Shown: in pieces, positions 11,188-23,631 of the stretch | Numbering within the stretch: position 1 is the stretch's first letter | How the letters are laid out: every line of letters begins with the position of its first letter | Source of the DNA: Capitella teleta | Taxonomy: Eukaryota > Annelida > Polychaeta > Capitellidae | Reading direction: 5' to 3' | DNA: 64,000 nt | NCBI GenBank assembly: GCA_000328365.1 | Contig: KB311138.1 | Coordinates: 292,022 to 356,021 of the forward strand | Notes under the pieces: model-generated | What the model was told of the DNA's origin: nothing | Database searches by the model: none | The model's input: only the letters and a program-made list of their open reading frames with translations | Position numbers and translations under genes: made by a program

Positions 11188-14100
11188 TTATGTCTTCAAC
11201 CAATCACAACGAGCTGAATTCGAAATCGTCCAATGAGCGACGAACAAGGTTGAGAGTATCCTCAGCATGCCAGAAGTTGTGCGTGTTGATGCACGTGAGT
11301 GCAAAACAGTTCTGTATTGCTGTTTGTTCTGCGTTTTCCTGTGCGAACTATCGTCATTCTGTGTCGTTTCTCCGTGGGGTTCGTGGTCTGATAACTTAAA
11401 AGATTGTTTCTGCGTCGCTCGATTCTCTGCAACGACAGTCACATTTCAATACCGTATAATAATCAACTTTCTATGTATTTTCATACTTCTGTATAGGTGA
11501 ACCTGGCGAGTTTCAACCCCAACATTGTTCTCTGCAGTCAACGAATACCCTCTGAAACTAGAATCCCTTGCTTGCTTCATGAACAGGTATATCTGCGTTG
11601 TACCACTGTGCTCATCCTGGAAAAAGAAGCCGTCTACGCGATTCATGTCAAAGTATACGCACCTCAATATTGGACCAGTACTCATTGGCCACTTCACCTG
11701 GTCGAATCATGGTTTCATTCTCATCCAGTAACCAGAACATCTTCGTTGCAGGTGGATTCGATCGGATTTCACATGTTAATTTAAGGTTCTTATCTCCTAT
11801 GTATGCACTAGCAGATGTACACGCTATTCTAGGTTTATCTGAAAGGAGGACAAATATTCATGGTTATACCAGTTTGAGCATATTATCGGAAATTCCGAAA
11901 TTAATCAGGTTAATATAAGTTAATTCAATGATCTTGAGTCACTGGCGCAATGCCTGTCCCTCTGATTTCACAATACTTGTCCTGGTTATTGGATCCATCA
12001 AACTAACACGAACTCAAATCTAAGTAAGGTTCAATAATAGTCACCATATAAAATGATTGAGGAAGAACTAACCTATTATTCTTATACTGAATAATCAAGT
12101 GTTTATATGCCAGTAGAAAGTGCATAACGACAGTAATAACATATTTCAAATCTGTTGTTGTCTTTGATTAGGACACTCACAATAAACAATGATTTTGATG
12201 GACTCGGTGACCGGCTGGAGACCTGGCACGGCCACTGAACACCTCAATTTCTTGTTATTGTGTGGCAGGCCAACGTTGAAGTTGTGACTCCATCGCTGTG
12301 TCAAGTAGGACAGCACTCTCATCCCTTTCTCTCCGGTCATGCGAGCACTATTACTGAACGAGAATTGCTGGGTGAGGTGATCTCTTCCGATGTAGACCTC
12401 CATGCTTGGTGGAGGATTGCCTCCCAGCGCCAAGCAACGCAGAGTGGCTGATTGGTTCTCGATGAAGGTGACCGTTGATGGACTGTTGGCTTGCATGTTG
12501 ATTAAGCTGATGTTGCGCGTATCCGTGATGAGGATGTGATCTACAGGGGCTACAGTTAAATAGATTGATTAGCACGGAAGAAGAAAGAGACGGCACCGAC
12601 ATTGTGCCGTATGATAAACGCTGATCCTTACTTCGAACGTAGACAGAGTGTGTTATTGTTTTCAGAATGACTGATTGCGGTCCTCGAATCTGGCATGTGT
12701 AGTTCCCTGAGTCTTCAGGTCTTAGATCTGTAAAATATAAATTAATGTTCCACAACGCAGAATTCCTGTATTATGAGCGGAGCTGAAGTGTTTGATGAAG
12801 TGGGCTCGGAGGAGGAATTTGGCACGGCGCCAATACAAAATTCTACTTTATATGTCGGATCCGAAAGCACACAATACGGGAAATCAATCTCCAGAAGCTA
12901 TAAGTCTTAAAGCACGCATGCATCTGAGGGGCATCAGTCTGAACCAGTCTACGCATCCATTCAATGAGGCTATATCACTTCTCAGTCCATGCATCATACG
13001 CGCTCTCACCTTTGATGTGCAGTTCCAAGACGAATCTCGGTGAAGCTTCTGTAAAATCAACCGAATACCGGTCTGTAGCCAGGAAGGGTTCGTTTATATT
13101 GCCCATGATGTTGATTTGGGACTCTTCCTTCGTCTGGGTCTTCAGCCAGAGCACGGGGTAGTGGAACAGGTCGAAGTTGTCCGCGTGGAAGTCGCATTTG
13201 AGATCAAGGGATTCTCCGACATTCGTCACATAGAGATCACCATCCGTAATCATCATCAGGAATGACCCTGAAAATAAAATAATAAGAGACACGTACGTGG
13301 AAAGGAAATATTCAATGATGCTTCTAAAATTGTGTAAATACTAAATAATGAAACAGTTCATAGTGAGAGACAGCAACAGTATGGAAAACTAGAGTCACTA
13401 CACAAAAAGCGATCTTTATTAGCACAAAGCAACAGTGTTTTATAAGAGACACCCGAAACAGAGAGTTAGGCGTCTGACGAGAGTGAAATTCTTCTCCGGG
13501 TCTCAAGAGGACTGAGCCATAATTGAGGCATTCGTCATAATGGTACAGCAACGCCTCATGACTCGTATTTTACTTTGGGTGAGAGCTACAACAGAGAAGG
13601 GATCCAATAGAAACCTTCGCTGATTCACGCCATGAGGTGAGTGTGAGGAGCCTCCATCCCATTTGTTTAGCGCGCTTGGTCAGCTTTCAGACATAAGTTT
13701 GAATTTATGGCAGATCGAACTGATTGGAAATGTTCGCGATGAATTTGATCGATTCGGGTTATTCCTCGATGGGTCAGGACTCAGAGAGGTGAAAGATATA
13801 CTTTTTTTTTTCAATGTGGGCCTTGCATTTGGCACCGTCTCACAGACGAGTGATAAATCTATAATCGCAATTCACAGATAATGTCTCGACTCCTTTTTTT
13901 TTTAGTTTCCTCAATGAATAGAGATGAAAACGTTCTTTGAAGTTGAATAGGAACGAGCCTCTTCTCCTGGGAACAATCTCGACTTTTTACAAATGAAAAT
14001 TTTTAGGTCCTGCACTGAAGGAAGGTTTCCTTTTTATTATTATATTCTTTCAAGTTTTCATCTTCTCCTAATGTTTAATCCAGGGCTATAGAGTGATGTC

Positions 14101-17100
14101 ATGCATGCTTATAAAACCAATAGAAGATGACTCAAATTTGAAGTTGGTGCCATTGAACATATGCCGCACAAAAAAATAAATAAAAAATAAAAAATAAAAA
14201 ATAAAATTGAACGAATGTTCCTCTGTCGGGCAAACAGTCCCATAATATATGTTTTTATGGAACACGGTGTATATATTACATAGACGCTATAGCAGCAATA
14301 AGGAAGAGCTGTGAGTGATCATCTTCATATCCCACAACGATTAAACACAACAGGATCCTTAATGTGACATGCTACCTGAACCTCGGCTCATCTGACCTTC
14401 ACAAGGGCCAGAAGACAAAGTGACACCACAACAGTAACGCGTTGGGAGGTGTCAGATGCTCCAGGAGGCGAGCGTGAAATAAATGGACGCCAAGGGCCAA
14501 GGAGCGTACTGCAGGGCATGACAAGCATCCGTCATGGCGGCGAATAAAGGCTTCTATGACCGCTTGTAAGGAACCACTCCCCAGGAATTGCACACGAGGC
14601 CACGAGACCGAGTTAATTACTGTCTACTCCCAAGAGTCATCACTCAGATCCAGGAGATAGTCCCGAGTACATTCGGTAGTTCTTTGCTTGAATAGAGCAC
14701 GGTGTGCGTAGGTAGAGGTAGTTTTCTTATCTCCCAATCTCCTCTCTACCATTCGCGCCACAACACGTCCACCAACTTACGAGCCTGACGCCTGTGTTCC
14801 CGGGAGACGTGGAATATCACCGATTATCACTCACACTGATCCCTCATACCGCTCCCTGATAGCTCCCTTCGGAACTCAGAATCGAAATATTCCTCCCATC
14901 GTTCCCGTCCCCTTTCAATGGGTGATCTGTGAGTATTGGATCCCAGAGAGGTGATCGGGAGAGGACAGGGATCACCCTTGGACTAGAATCCACTTGGGTT
15001 GAGCATGGTCAGGAATTGGTGATGGGCCTGGTGAGGAGCCATTATGCGATATGCCGCGAACGGACAGAAACGCCTCGATGGGCAGGTCATGTGACCCCAA
15101 CGCTGTACGGAATTCTCCAAGAAGCTGCTAAAAAAGACATGATTGAAGCGGATGCCACCCTCTTTGCTGGTGTAACATACACAGATAGTTAATTCAAGAT
15201 AAACCAATTTCCGAAGCCGAAAAAAAATCAGATATGCATCAACAACTAAGCAAGAAGCATTGGTAGATGTTGTAGCACTTCAATGCAAGAGGCTTAGCTA
15301 TCTGATATCGGAATCAGGAAGGAAATCTCCTCAGACAAATCCGCATTTCTGGATTTTCCCAGGCTTACAGTGACGTTCAGACTTGAGGAGGTGCCGTGGC
15401 AAATGGTATTATCGGTTGCGAGCGTGCGCTCGTTTTGTCAAAGCATGCTTTGACATATAGGGTCTATCAAAGGGACTGAACCCTGTTTGCTGTTGTTTCA
15501 TTAATTATGCGTCTTTGATCTTTCAGATCCAGCACAGAATCGAATGATTGAATTCATGACACTAAGAACACTATAGTGATACATGCAATCAGTCACAAAG
15601 TAGAAATGTGGACTCCAAATAACAACTAATTTGCATATTGCAATGACTGTTATAAAGGTTCCTACATTATATATGCATATTTGGTATTTCGTGCAATCAA
15701 TCGATCTTCGAACTGAAGCGAATATATGTATCGTGCGTTTCAAAAGAAAATAATAATAAATATTATGTGTTTCGACCGAACAATGCAATTAAATTACAAG
15801 ATCGATATGGATGAATATTTTTTTTTATAATCGGTCGTCTTTCAAACAAACCTGAGCGGTACTCAAGCGTCACGTGATTCTGACTGACTTCACTAGCAGA
15901 AGTGGACTCAACTAAGCAATCACTGTATAATCTGATAAAGCTTTTTTTCTTTAGAGAGTTTCCAAACACAGTCCCAGCCTCGTTACGATAAAAAGGGCAC
16001 TGCTGGGTCAGCTGGTCCAAAAATCAATAGATTTGATTCCACCGGATAAATGAAATGCTGCGAGCTGTGACTACAAGCGAGGGTATCAGCCTTGTAGTTG
16101 AGTAAACCCTATTGGCCTAATGCTCTTTATCCCTTCCACAATCGCCCAATTCCGGATCGATATCACGGAGTGCTGCACTGTAGTAGGATCCACTGTAGGC
16201 TTTTTATCTGGGCCGTAAAACGAAGCCGTATCAAGCACTAAGAGCGGTAATGAAAAGCAGGAGGGTGTGAGGGCGGCTCGGGCTTTAGACACACCAGCTT
16301 GAGCCGTAATCGTGAAAAATGAAAGGAGTTTGCTAATCAAAAACAGCGCCGCCCAGAGATATGCATTGAGATATCTCAACTACAATTCCTGCTGCAAATG
16401 TCCAAAGCTTACTTCTGACCTTTGAGGGTACGGGTTTCTTGCACAAGACATTTCTAGCTAATGGTCGACTTGAAAGGGGCGCCAATCCCTTCTAATTAGC
16501 CTCTTTGCAAGTGTGGATCGCCCCACCTGTCGTGCGTGGGGCCATGCTATTTAATGTCTGTGCCTTTGGGAAATCTGCGAGAACGGGGTGATGGGGGTGG
16601 GGGTTGTCGCCAAGGCTTAGAGGTGAGGACTCTCGAGTCATTACAGATTCAAGCGGGCCAAGCTTGACCATAAGGTCCGTACGAGGTTCCACTTTAATCT
16701 GAGTTATAGGCATCTGCTTGTGTAGCTCCGTGCAGAGTGTACACTTTTATACAAAACAGGAAGAGAGAGAGATAGTAAGAGAGGTATTCTCCCGAAGACA
16801 ATCAGCAGAGGCACGGGTGGGACAACAAGGACCATCCATCACGCTGAACCAATCAGAACGCAGCGCGGATACGGAAGTAGCGGACGAATCCCACGAGGTC
16901 ACGTGGTGAGGTCAAAATGTCAACACGGTCGCGTCAAATTCATCGGTCGGGCGACGCAAGTGATCATTTGGATCTTATGAAATCGAATGCGCAAGAGGAG
17001 GAGGGGGAGGAGGGGGTGCGATGGGATTTGACGATGGATGAGATGGATGCCAGTGATAATAAAGAAATCACTCACCAAACCAAAACAAATTCACTGTCAT

Positions 17101-19599
17101 CCATCTTAGCTGACCGTTGATCTCGTCTTTTTTTTCGTGTACAATGAATCGTCATTCATTCTGATGCCGACACAAATGTCTTGGTGGCGCTATAATTACC
17201 CAAGAAAAGACTCCCCCAAACCCCTTCCAATTAATCATGGCGTAGCAACTAGTGTGTCCATTATCAATTAAGACGGATGTAATGAGCACATTGTCGTTCG
17301 TTATTGCAGGCGGACGTTCCCGGACAAAAGGCCCTCATAGACTTCCTGATGCTTAAACACTCCTCGCATATTCCGCGTTAGCTGCCTCGTTGCCGCTTAT
17401 CAATACCGCGATTGAAGGCCCCTAATTTCGGCACCCTAGCCATCGCCGACGCCGGCTAGCCTAACAAGGCTGTCGAGCAGCCAAGCCACCATGCTTCATT
17501 AGGCCCGTCATCACAAATGCACACTGCTCAAACGGCGCCACTCCTCCGCTGCCAGCTTGTGCGGCTCGCTTTGTCCAGATGAAATTTGGCAGAATGCAAC
17601 TTTATTCTGCGGAGTAAATCTCGTCTTGCCGCATGCAAGACTTGTTCTATTCTTTTGGCTTGATTCCATTCCGGAATTTTTCTGTTTTTTCCTTCTTCTT
17701 CTCATCTCGGTATTGTGTAGAATACCGTCCGCGGAGTCTTTATGCTATATTGATTTCTCTCTCTCTCTCTCTTTCAACATAATCCTCGAGTAGTCCGGCC
17801 ATCAAGTGTCGACAAAGAGGATATTCATGACGCCCCTGTCTTCATCAAACGATATTTACGAGAACCATCATCATCTATAAACACATATCTCCGTGTGATG
17901 GACATTGCGGTCAAAATTAGACGCCGAATAACTATCTTGAAGGCTCGCAACCGATGGGCGATAATTGGAGGATGACACAACATGAATTGTGATGGTCTTA
18001 AGAAGGGGGCAAGCTGGGCTCCTCTCAAAAGGAACTCAGTCGCACGGACATTGCTTCGGGGAGACCACAAATGTCACTTTGCTTCGCAGTATTGGTCAAC
18101 AGAACTCTGTAAATATCCTCAGGACACTCCGATACAATCACTCGGTGTACGTACCGCATCTGCTTATACAGGGTGAACCTTAATTCAGTGTACCTAATAA
18201 ACGTTGAATCACGAGCATGTATTACATGCATAGAGACTTATCGATTTAGAATGCTAGTATCTTATTAATTCCAGAACTGGTACTAATTTGCACTAATGTA
18301 CTTCATCAAGCATTCTGTACACATCCTCGTTCACTTACATGCCCTTTATTACAATAAAAAAATGTACGCATCGAGACAGATGTGATTCACCAGAAACAAA
18401 ACATATATTTGCAATGCTATTTTTAATATAACAATATCATTGGTAATTTATATTTCAGAAGAAATCATAATTATGATGATCGAATCGGAAAAAACAAGGA
18501 TTAAATTAATATTGTCAGATTCCAATAAAGTCCAATGACATTGACATATTGATTAATGGTACTATTAATAATAGAGGAGATAAGTCACCATGAGGTGTGC
18601 ATCTAATCTTAGACCTGTGTTTAGGTGTGACGTAATGGCAATTGCGGTTTGATTACGCCAAGGTGCTGAATCTCATCTGCGCAGATAAATTCCCAATCAT
18701 GGTTCTGATGAGTGTGACGTCACAGTTGATTCAGATGTCGCTTTTGGCATTGGATGTCGAGACAACATCTGTCTGGATCTTGTACTTAAATTGTGACCTC
18801 CTGTCTGTCATAATTCAAAGGCTGGGATGTGATATGCGGTCTGCTTTGAGAGAAATTTCGTCGCCTCTGCATTAAATGGATTGAAATATGTCCTGGTCTA
18901 ATGAAGCTTTTGAGTCATGAATGAATTGTTATTATACACAAAAAGGGCAAATTTGTTAATAAAATTGATGGATTGTCGAATTTTCATGAATTATTTTTCA
19001 ACCCAAATGCCGATTTTGGGCCCGACTAACAGAAACAGAAAGTCGATAATTGCAATATGTCAAGAGGAATAAGACCTTGGTCTGCGTTGAATTATACGTT
19101 TAATCAAATATGAAATTATGTACATCTGTTCACAATAATTAGGAAATAGTTCGAGTTAACTCACCAATTAAACCCCTAATTGCTCTATTTATAAATGCGA
19201 TTATAGTTGAATGTATAATATAATATATATTTATATACGTATAATATAATACTGATGAGTGCTTTTATAATATCGCTATTTTTATTCGTTGGTTCTAGTG
19301 GCGTTCACTCGTTAATTGTGGCGAATGGCCAAGGAGAATGCCCCCCCCCCCCCACTAAATTGACTCTCTTTCCAGAGCTATTCCGAGCAATTAATGTACG
19401 AGGCCATTACTGCTACGATCAAGGCGGCAACGCCACGAAATCAAGACGGATGCAGTGTGCAGAAGCTCCCGTGATTGCCGATGCTGTGTCTGGCTTTCCA
19501 TCGATAAGCAGACGATTAATTCGAAATAAAAGGCGGGAAATATTACTTACCGCTTTGCAGGTGTACCAGGAACAACACACACGCCAGACAGGCCCTCAT
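11188..19599 (-). CDS. Three-Ig-domain cell-surface or secreted protein, seven coding exons
   Basis: Joining exons 19599-19551, 13267-13010, 12727-12632, 12549-12181, 11838-11663, 11616-11487 and 11426-11188 keeps one frame of 438 residues. Every junction has GT/AG, and all are phase 1 except the fifth (phase 0). Residues 1-16 (MRACLACVLFLVHLQS) are a signal peptide. Ig1 (about 20-133) has Cys41, Trp57 and DSGNYTC at 109-114. Ig2 (about 138-257) has Cys173 and Cys238 but Val186 where the core Trp is expected. Ig3 (about 258-358) has Cys280 and Trp293, but YSLTAENNVG puts Leu342 in place of the second Cys. NxS/T sites lie at 111, 147, 166 and 298. A polar, basic tail holds a weak hydrophobic stretch (413-427) that might serve for membrane or GPI attachment. 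The likely role is recognition or adhesion; I cannot name an orthologue. Introns of 46, 60, 82, 282, 342 and about 6280 bp are present. The last exon is the least certain. Confidence 0.85.
16830..16916 (+). promoter_or_regulatory. Promoter-like patch with CCAAT box, E-box and two AGGTCA half-sites
   Basis: Within 90 bases there are ACCAATCAG (a CCAAT motif), several CpGs, AGGTCA at 16896-16901, the E-box CACGTG at 16900-16905 and a second AGGTCA at 16909-16914, ending directly at an ATG (16917). The density is unusual for this AT-rich window. The motifs are visible, but their regulatory use is inferred. It lies inside intron 1 of the Ig gene, so it could be an intronic enhancer or an alternative or antisense promoter. 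Confidence 0.35.
16917..17120 (+). CDS. Short acidic ORF after the promoter-like patch; possible first exon
   Basis: ATG 16917 in a fair context (GTCAAAATGT) opens 67 codons. They are rich in Asp, Glu and Ser, with EEEGEEG encoded by a GAGGAGG-type repeat, and end SLSSILADR before a stop. The end is faintly like the short repressor motifs near the start of some homeodomain proteins, but this is too weak for a call. No good splice donor lies at the end of the frame. It may be a small protein, a first exon ending in a weak donor, or chance in a CpG-rich block. The host gene is transcribed from the other strand. Confidence 0.18.
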   Translation: MSTRSRQIHRSGDASDHLDLMKSNAQEEEGEEGVRWDLTMDEMDASDNKEITHQTKTNSLSSILADR

Positions 19600-19752
19600 G
19601 TCGGCGATATAAGTCCGTTAATATCTGTTCAATATCACGGTCTTCCTTCCAAAGCAGATTCCGAATGAAGCAGCAGACCGCTCAGCGATGTTTCCCGCCT
19701 TTCATATTCGTTGCAGCCGCGTGAGTCGTCGAGTAATTCAGCCACTTTGTAT
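19600..19752 (-). other. Probable 5' UTR part of the Ig gene's first coding exon
   Basis: On the minus strand the tract TTGCTTACTTTCTTCAG ends at 19753. It is a strong acceptor, followed by 153 bases leading to the signal-peptide ATG at 19599. The ATG is followed after 49 bases by the donor G|GTAAGTA at 19550. An upstream ATG opens a 7-codon ORF inside this leader. A non-coding first exon farther right (above 19753) is therefore likely; I could not place it. Confidence 0.55.
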
Positions 19753-22700
19753 CTGAAGAAAGTAAGCAACAATGGTTTCAAATGAACGCTGAGATTCTAC
19801 CGATGCCTTTCCCTTGGGTAATCTCAGCTTATTGCGGTTGCATGTAGTTCACGCCTCCCTATATTGGCTGGGAGTGACACCTGGGTGGTCGGGAGACCAA
19901 GGATTCGGCGCAGTCGCAGACGGAGCGGATAAGCCGACTTGCGCCTCCGCTCCTTAAAGCAAGAGAGCGGACCTCTGGCCCGAACCCCATGAGACCCCCG
20001 TGAGATGGGTGGCGAAGGAAATCCGAAGAGAACTTAGTCGAGCTAAAGCCCTTAATGCGGAAAAGTGTTAATTATGAATGAAGGGGGAGTGCTTTAAAAG
20101 GAATTGGCTAATTGTAGCTAAGTGCCGACAGTACGTAAAACAGCCGAGATTCTACTCTTGATCTTGGAGCTGTTTGCAAAGCTTCACGATCTAAAGGGAT
20201 TAGTTCATCACGAGCAGTCTCTTGGCACCCGCAGAACAATCATTGTCAATGTCATGTTGTCAATTCAGTCCATCTCATTGCAATGCATGCCATGCCTACA
20301 AAAACAACCGTTCCTGCAATTTGATTCATATCTCTACGAATAGCTAAAAACATAGTTTTATTTCTGCTCTGCTCAAGTTTCTCTACAGGGTCGGGGTAAA
20401 GAGCAGGAACGGGAGAGGAGAAAAAATCGAATAAAAACCCTCGACTCTTAAAGGGGTTTTCTAGGCAATGATGTTCTCTCGTTGTTGTCTAAATTAGTCC
20501 TGAAGCTTCGAATTTCTTAGGGGCAACACAGGTCTTTACGGTCCGCTGTGAGGATGTTGTATGCTGACATTGAAGGGGGATCAGGTGCTCTTCCTAGAAA
20601 ACAACTTTAGCCGGATACTCATTCCGATGAGCGTTCTGTTTACATCGATGGGATACATGCTTCGCCCCATCCGATTAACCACATTCTTAGTACACACGCT
20701 GATAAAACCTATAACAGGAAAAATATGGAAATGGTTTTCTCTCGTTCGCATTGACCAGATGCTGAGAGATTGCGGCTCGACGCCAGTGATGGATCGCTCG
20801 CAAAGCTGTGAAATCGAGCTTCTATAGTTAGAGAAAGCGGATCACGTATGTTCTCTGGGGTCACAAGTTTGCAGCACATTTTATTTCTATTCAGACCACA
20901 ACGTTATAAGCACCCTATAGGGAAGTTCTTAAGTTATTGTTCTGATTGAAACCCTCTCTAGCTAGGATTACCCCGGAGAGTGATAAGAATATCAATTATG
21001 CTCCATCTATAAGCTGTGCCTCTTATTGGCCCCATTAGTTGGATGTATCTATTGCATGGCTGACATTGACATTTCCTGTTCAGTCTTTGTTCCGTCTTTG
21101 GCATTTTAATAATCATCCGATTTCCTGATTCAGCTTTTGTCATTTCATCCTTGTCCTTGGGTGATAAGGACCTTATCTTGATTGGGATGGACGAACGAAC
21201 CTAAAAGTTGTCTTTTGTGGGGGGGCAAGTGTGTCGATATCATAAAATACAGCTATTTCTAAATCCCGAGCTCTCACGTTTTGTGTTTTATGGTTTTCCT
21301 AGCTATCAATGCTATACAGTCAATTTCGTCTTATCAGTGATAACACTCGTGTTAACAAAAGTGTTACCTCACAACTTAGCGCAGCACTTTGCCTTATCAC
21401 CTGACTACTAGTATGTTACAAATCTACTAAATCGTCAATTAACCTGTGAACACAGCTGCCTCCCGCCATGCTTAAATTTGCTGAAACCAATTCGACCGAT
21501 CCATCGCAGAATCAAATGGTTTGTTAGCACAACATACTCACCAATCACTCGTTAACGAGGACACTTGCAGCACTAAGTGTCTATGAAGCAAACGTAATTG
21601 CACAATGGTATCAGGCATCGCAGCAACAGTAACGCTTGAGTTTGCTCCAAAGAGGAATTATAACGTTGCTTGTCAGCTTGAGCGGTCCCTGGTGGCCCGA
21701 ATGGCGTGCGATACGCATTGCCAAAGCGCGGGGACCAAGCGAGTTGATGTTATGAATGGCTAACTCATCATGAATGGGGATCCGGCGGCTAAACAAGCGT
21801 GAAGATAAGTGCTGAGCCAGGACGTCGGCTGACAAACATAGATAACGACTGGTTCAACCGGCGCTGAAACCACTTCTGCGCATGCGCTACCAAATCCCGA
21901 CGCTGATGCCTGCTGTCAGGACAGATACTCAGAGTAGCAGACAAAATTGGCTTTGTCACTTTTTGTGCGATCGAAAACCCTGATAATGTGTTTAAGTAAT
22001 TGTGGTATTATAGGATTACAAAGACATAATGCACTGTGTTTGGCCAAAGATATTTGATTGAGCACCTGAAAATCCATGCGTTATTGCATATAAAAGACCA
22101 CCGGATGCATCACATTTTCAATGTTAATGTCAATTTATGTTTCTAGTGTAATGGACGATCTGGAAAACACTCGCTCTCTGAACAACTTGTCCTAAATTGT
22201 GAGCGTCTGTCTCACGCACCGTTGACTGAAGAGGTACAAGCAACTGCTTTGCTGGAGTGGCGATTCTGCATGGACACCAATCATTTATCTTTACGCTGAA
22301 TTAACTTTTATAGACACCATGAAATCGTATTTTTCTGAGCGTGTGATACACGTATATGTAGTGCTTGGGGAAGAAGCGTGGACTGTGCCCAATAAAAAAA
22401 TGTACATGCTTCTCTTGCTGAAGGCTTAATTTACTACGCGATGGTCTTTAGCACGATGTGGTATTATCCGCGTAATTGACAGAGGAAAAAGGTGATGCTA
22501 CACACGTATTTCCATTAACAAGCATTGGGTGTAATTACCAGAAATGATTATTTGAATGCGTAACATTCCTATTGCTTTCCTGCATGCATAGTTCAAAATG
22601 TCTATGAAGAATTGATGACGACACGTACAAGGAAGTTGGTCGATATCGCATTTGCTTCAAATACCTTCATATAGATGAAAAAGGGGGTATTCTGGTCAAT

Positions 22701-23581
22701 TATAAGTGGACGATTTGCGAATAAATGTAAAGCTCTGGTATTTTCGCCAAAGTGATTGGCGTTGAGCTATTCATCATTGCTTGCTAACCTTTCGTAGAGC
22801 GATAGTTTGAAGTTTTGATATTTTCATGATTTTACTCTCAGATTCCGCAGCTAGCGTTTCAGCTAGAATTCCATCCACAATGCATTGTTCTGCGCATGTG
22901 CAATGGATTTGCAATAAAGTCTATCGCAAAATAAATAATAATATTATATGACAACACACCTGTCACTTAAATGACATTCTTATGGCAGAATAATGCCCCT
23001 TGTTGAATAGCACAATCATTATACCCGCCATGATATTGATGGGCACATTAATAGTTTTATCTAATTCATCAGTTTTATTGACAATCGTAATCATTGATAT
23101 CGACGTTAGGCTTGGTGATGACTGACAAATTCCACGCTTTTAGCACAGAATGTAATCAAGAAAACTAATCAGGTAAACAATTATGATACTCAAACGGAAA
23201 TTCTGCTATATTGCATATACATTATACAGCATCAACATATCATATGTTATAAAATCCAATTTCACGTACGTGTCGTTGATGTCATGCGCTCAACACCTGA
23301 GGCTTGCAACATTGCTGCTCATTAATTGTTGCATGATGTCAGTGTCCTTATTTCTGCTCGGACTTGTGAATTTGTGATTGCCACCAATAATGGAGCACTG
23401 TACTTGCGGACAATTACTGCCAAGAATACAAGAGGTACAACACATGACTCCCCGAATTCCCAAATGATATGTACTAGAGAGGAGGAAAGTTCCCTAATTA
23501 GGGGCTGGTGACAGGGTAGGGTGATTAATATCGGACTAATCACTAGCCCTTGTTACCTTGGGCATAACTGTAGTGACATTA
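19753..23581. other. Upstream region of the Ig gene; no gene recognised
   Basis: A G/C-richer stretch at about 19850-20050, just upstream of the Ig 5' exon, could include its promoter, but I find no clear core elements. A 74-codon frame at 21611-21835 (-) is relatively G/C-rich at third positions but matches nothing I know. The rest is AT-rich and unstructured. Confidence 0.45.
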
Positions 23582-23631
23582 NNNNNNNNNNNNNNNNNNN
23601 NNNNNNNNNNNNNNNNNNNNNNNNNNNNNNN
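23582..23631. other. Assembly gap (50 N)
   Basis: Fifty consecutive N. The round number suggests a scaffold placeholder rather than a measured length, so distances across it are unreliable. Confidence 0.98.

Larger units (their letters stand above)
13268..19550 (-). other. Large first intron of the Ig gene
   Basis: The intron is bounded by GTAAGTA at 19550 and TTTTATTTTCAG ending at 13268. It holds A/T simple repeats (an A-rich run with AAAAT units, about 14168-14206), a C run (19340-19352), (CT)n at about 17757-17774, and AT dinucleotide-rich sequence near 19215-19250. A GC- and CpG-richer block from about 16.4 to 17.7 kb is described separately. Open frames at 14929-15192 (+) and 16086-16379 (-) have no recognisable motif. 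I see no transposon body. Confidence 0.7.

Noticed and set aside
16086-16379. 97-codon minus-strand frame with a hydrophobic start inside intron 1
   Set aside because: It looks like a signal anchor by composition, but there is no acceptor joining it to the Ig exons and no motif after it.
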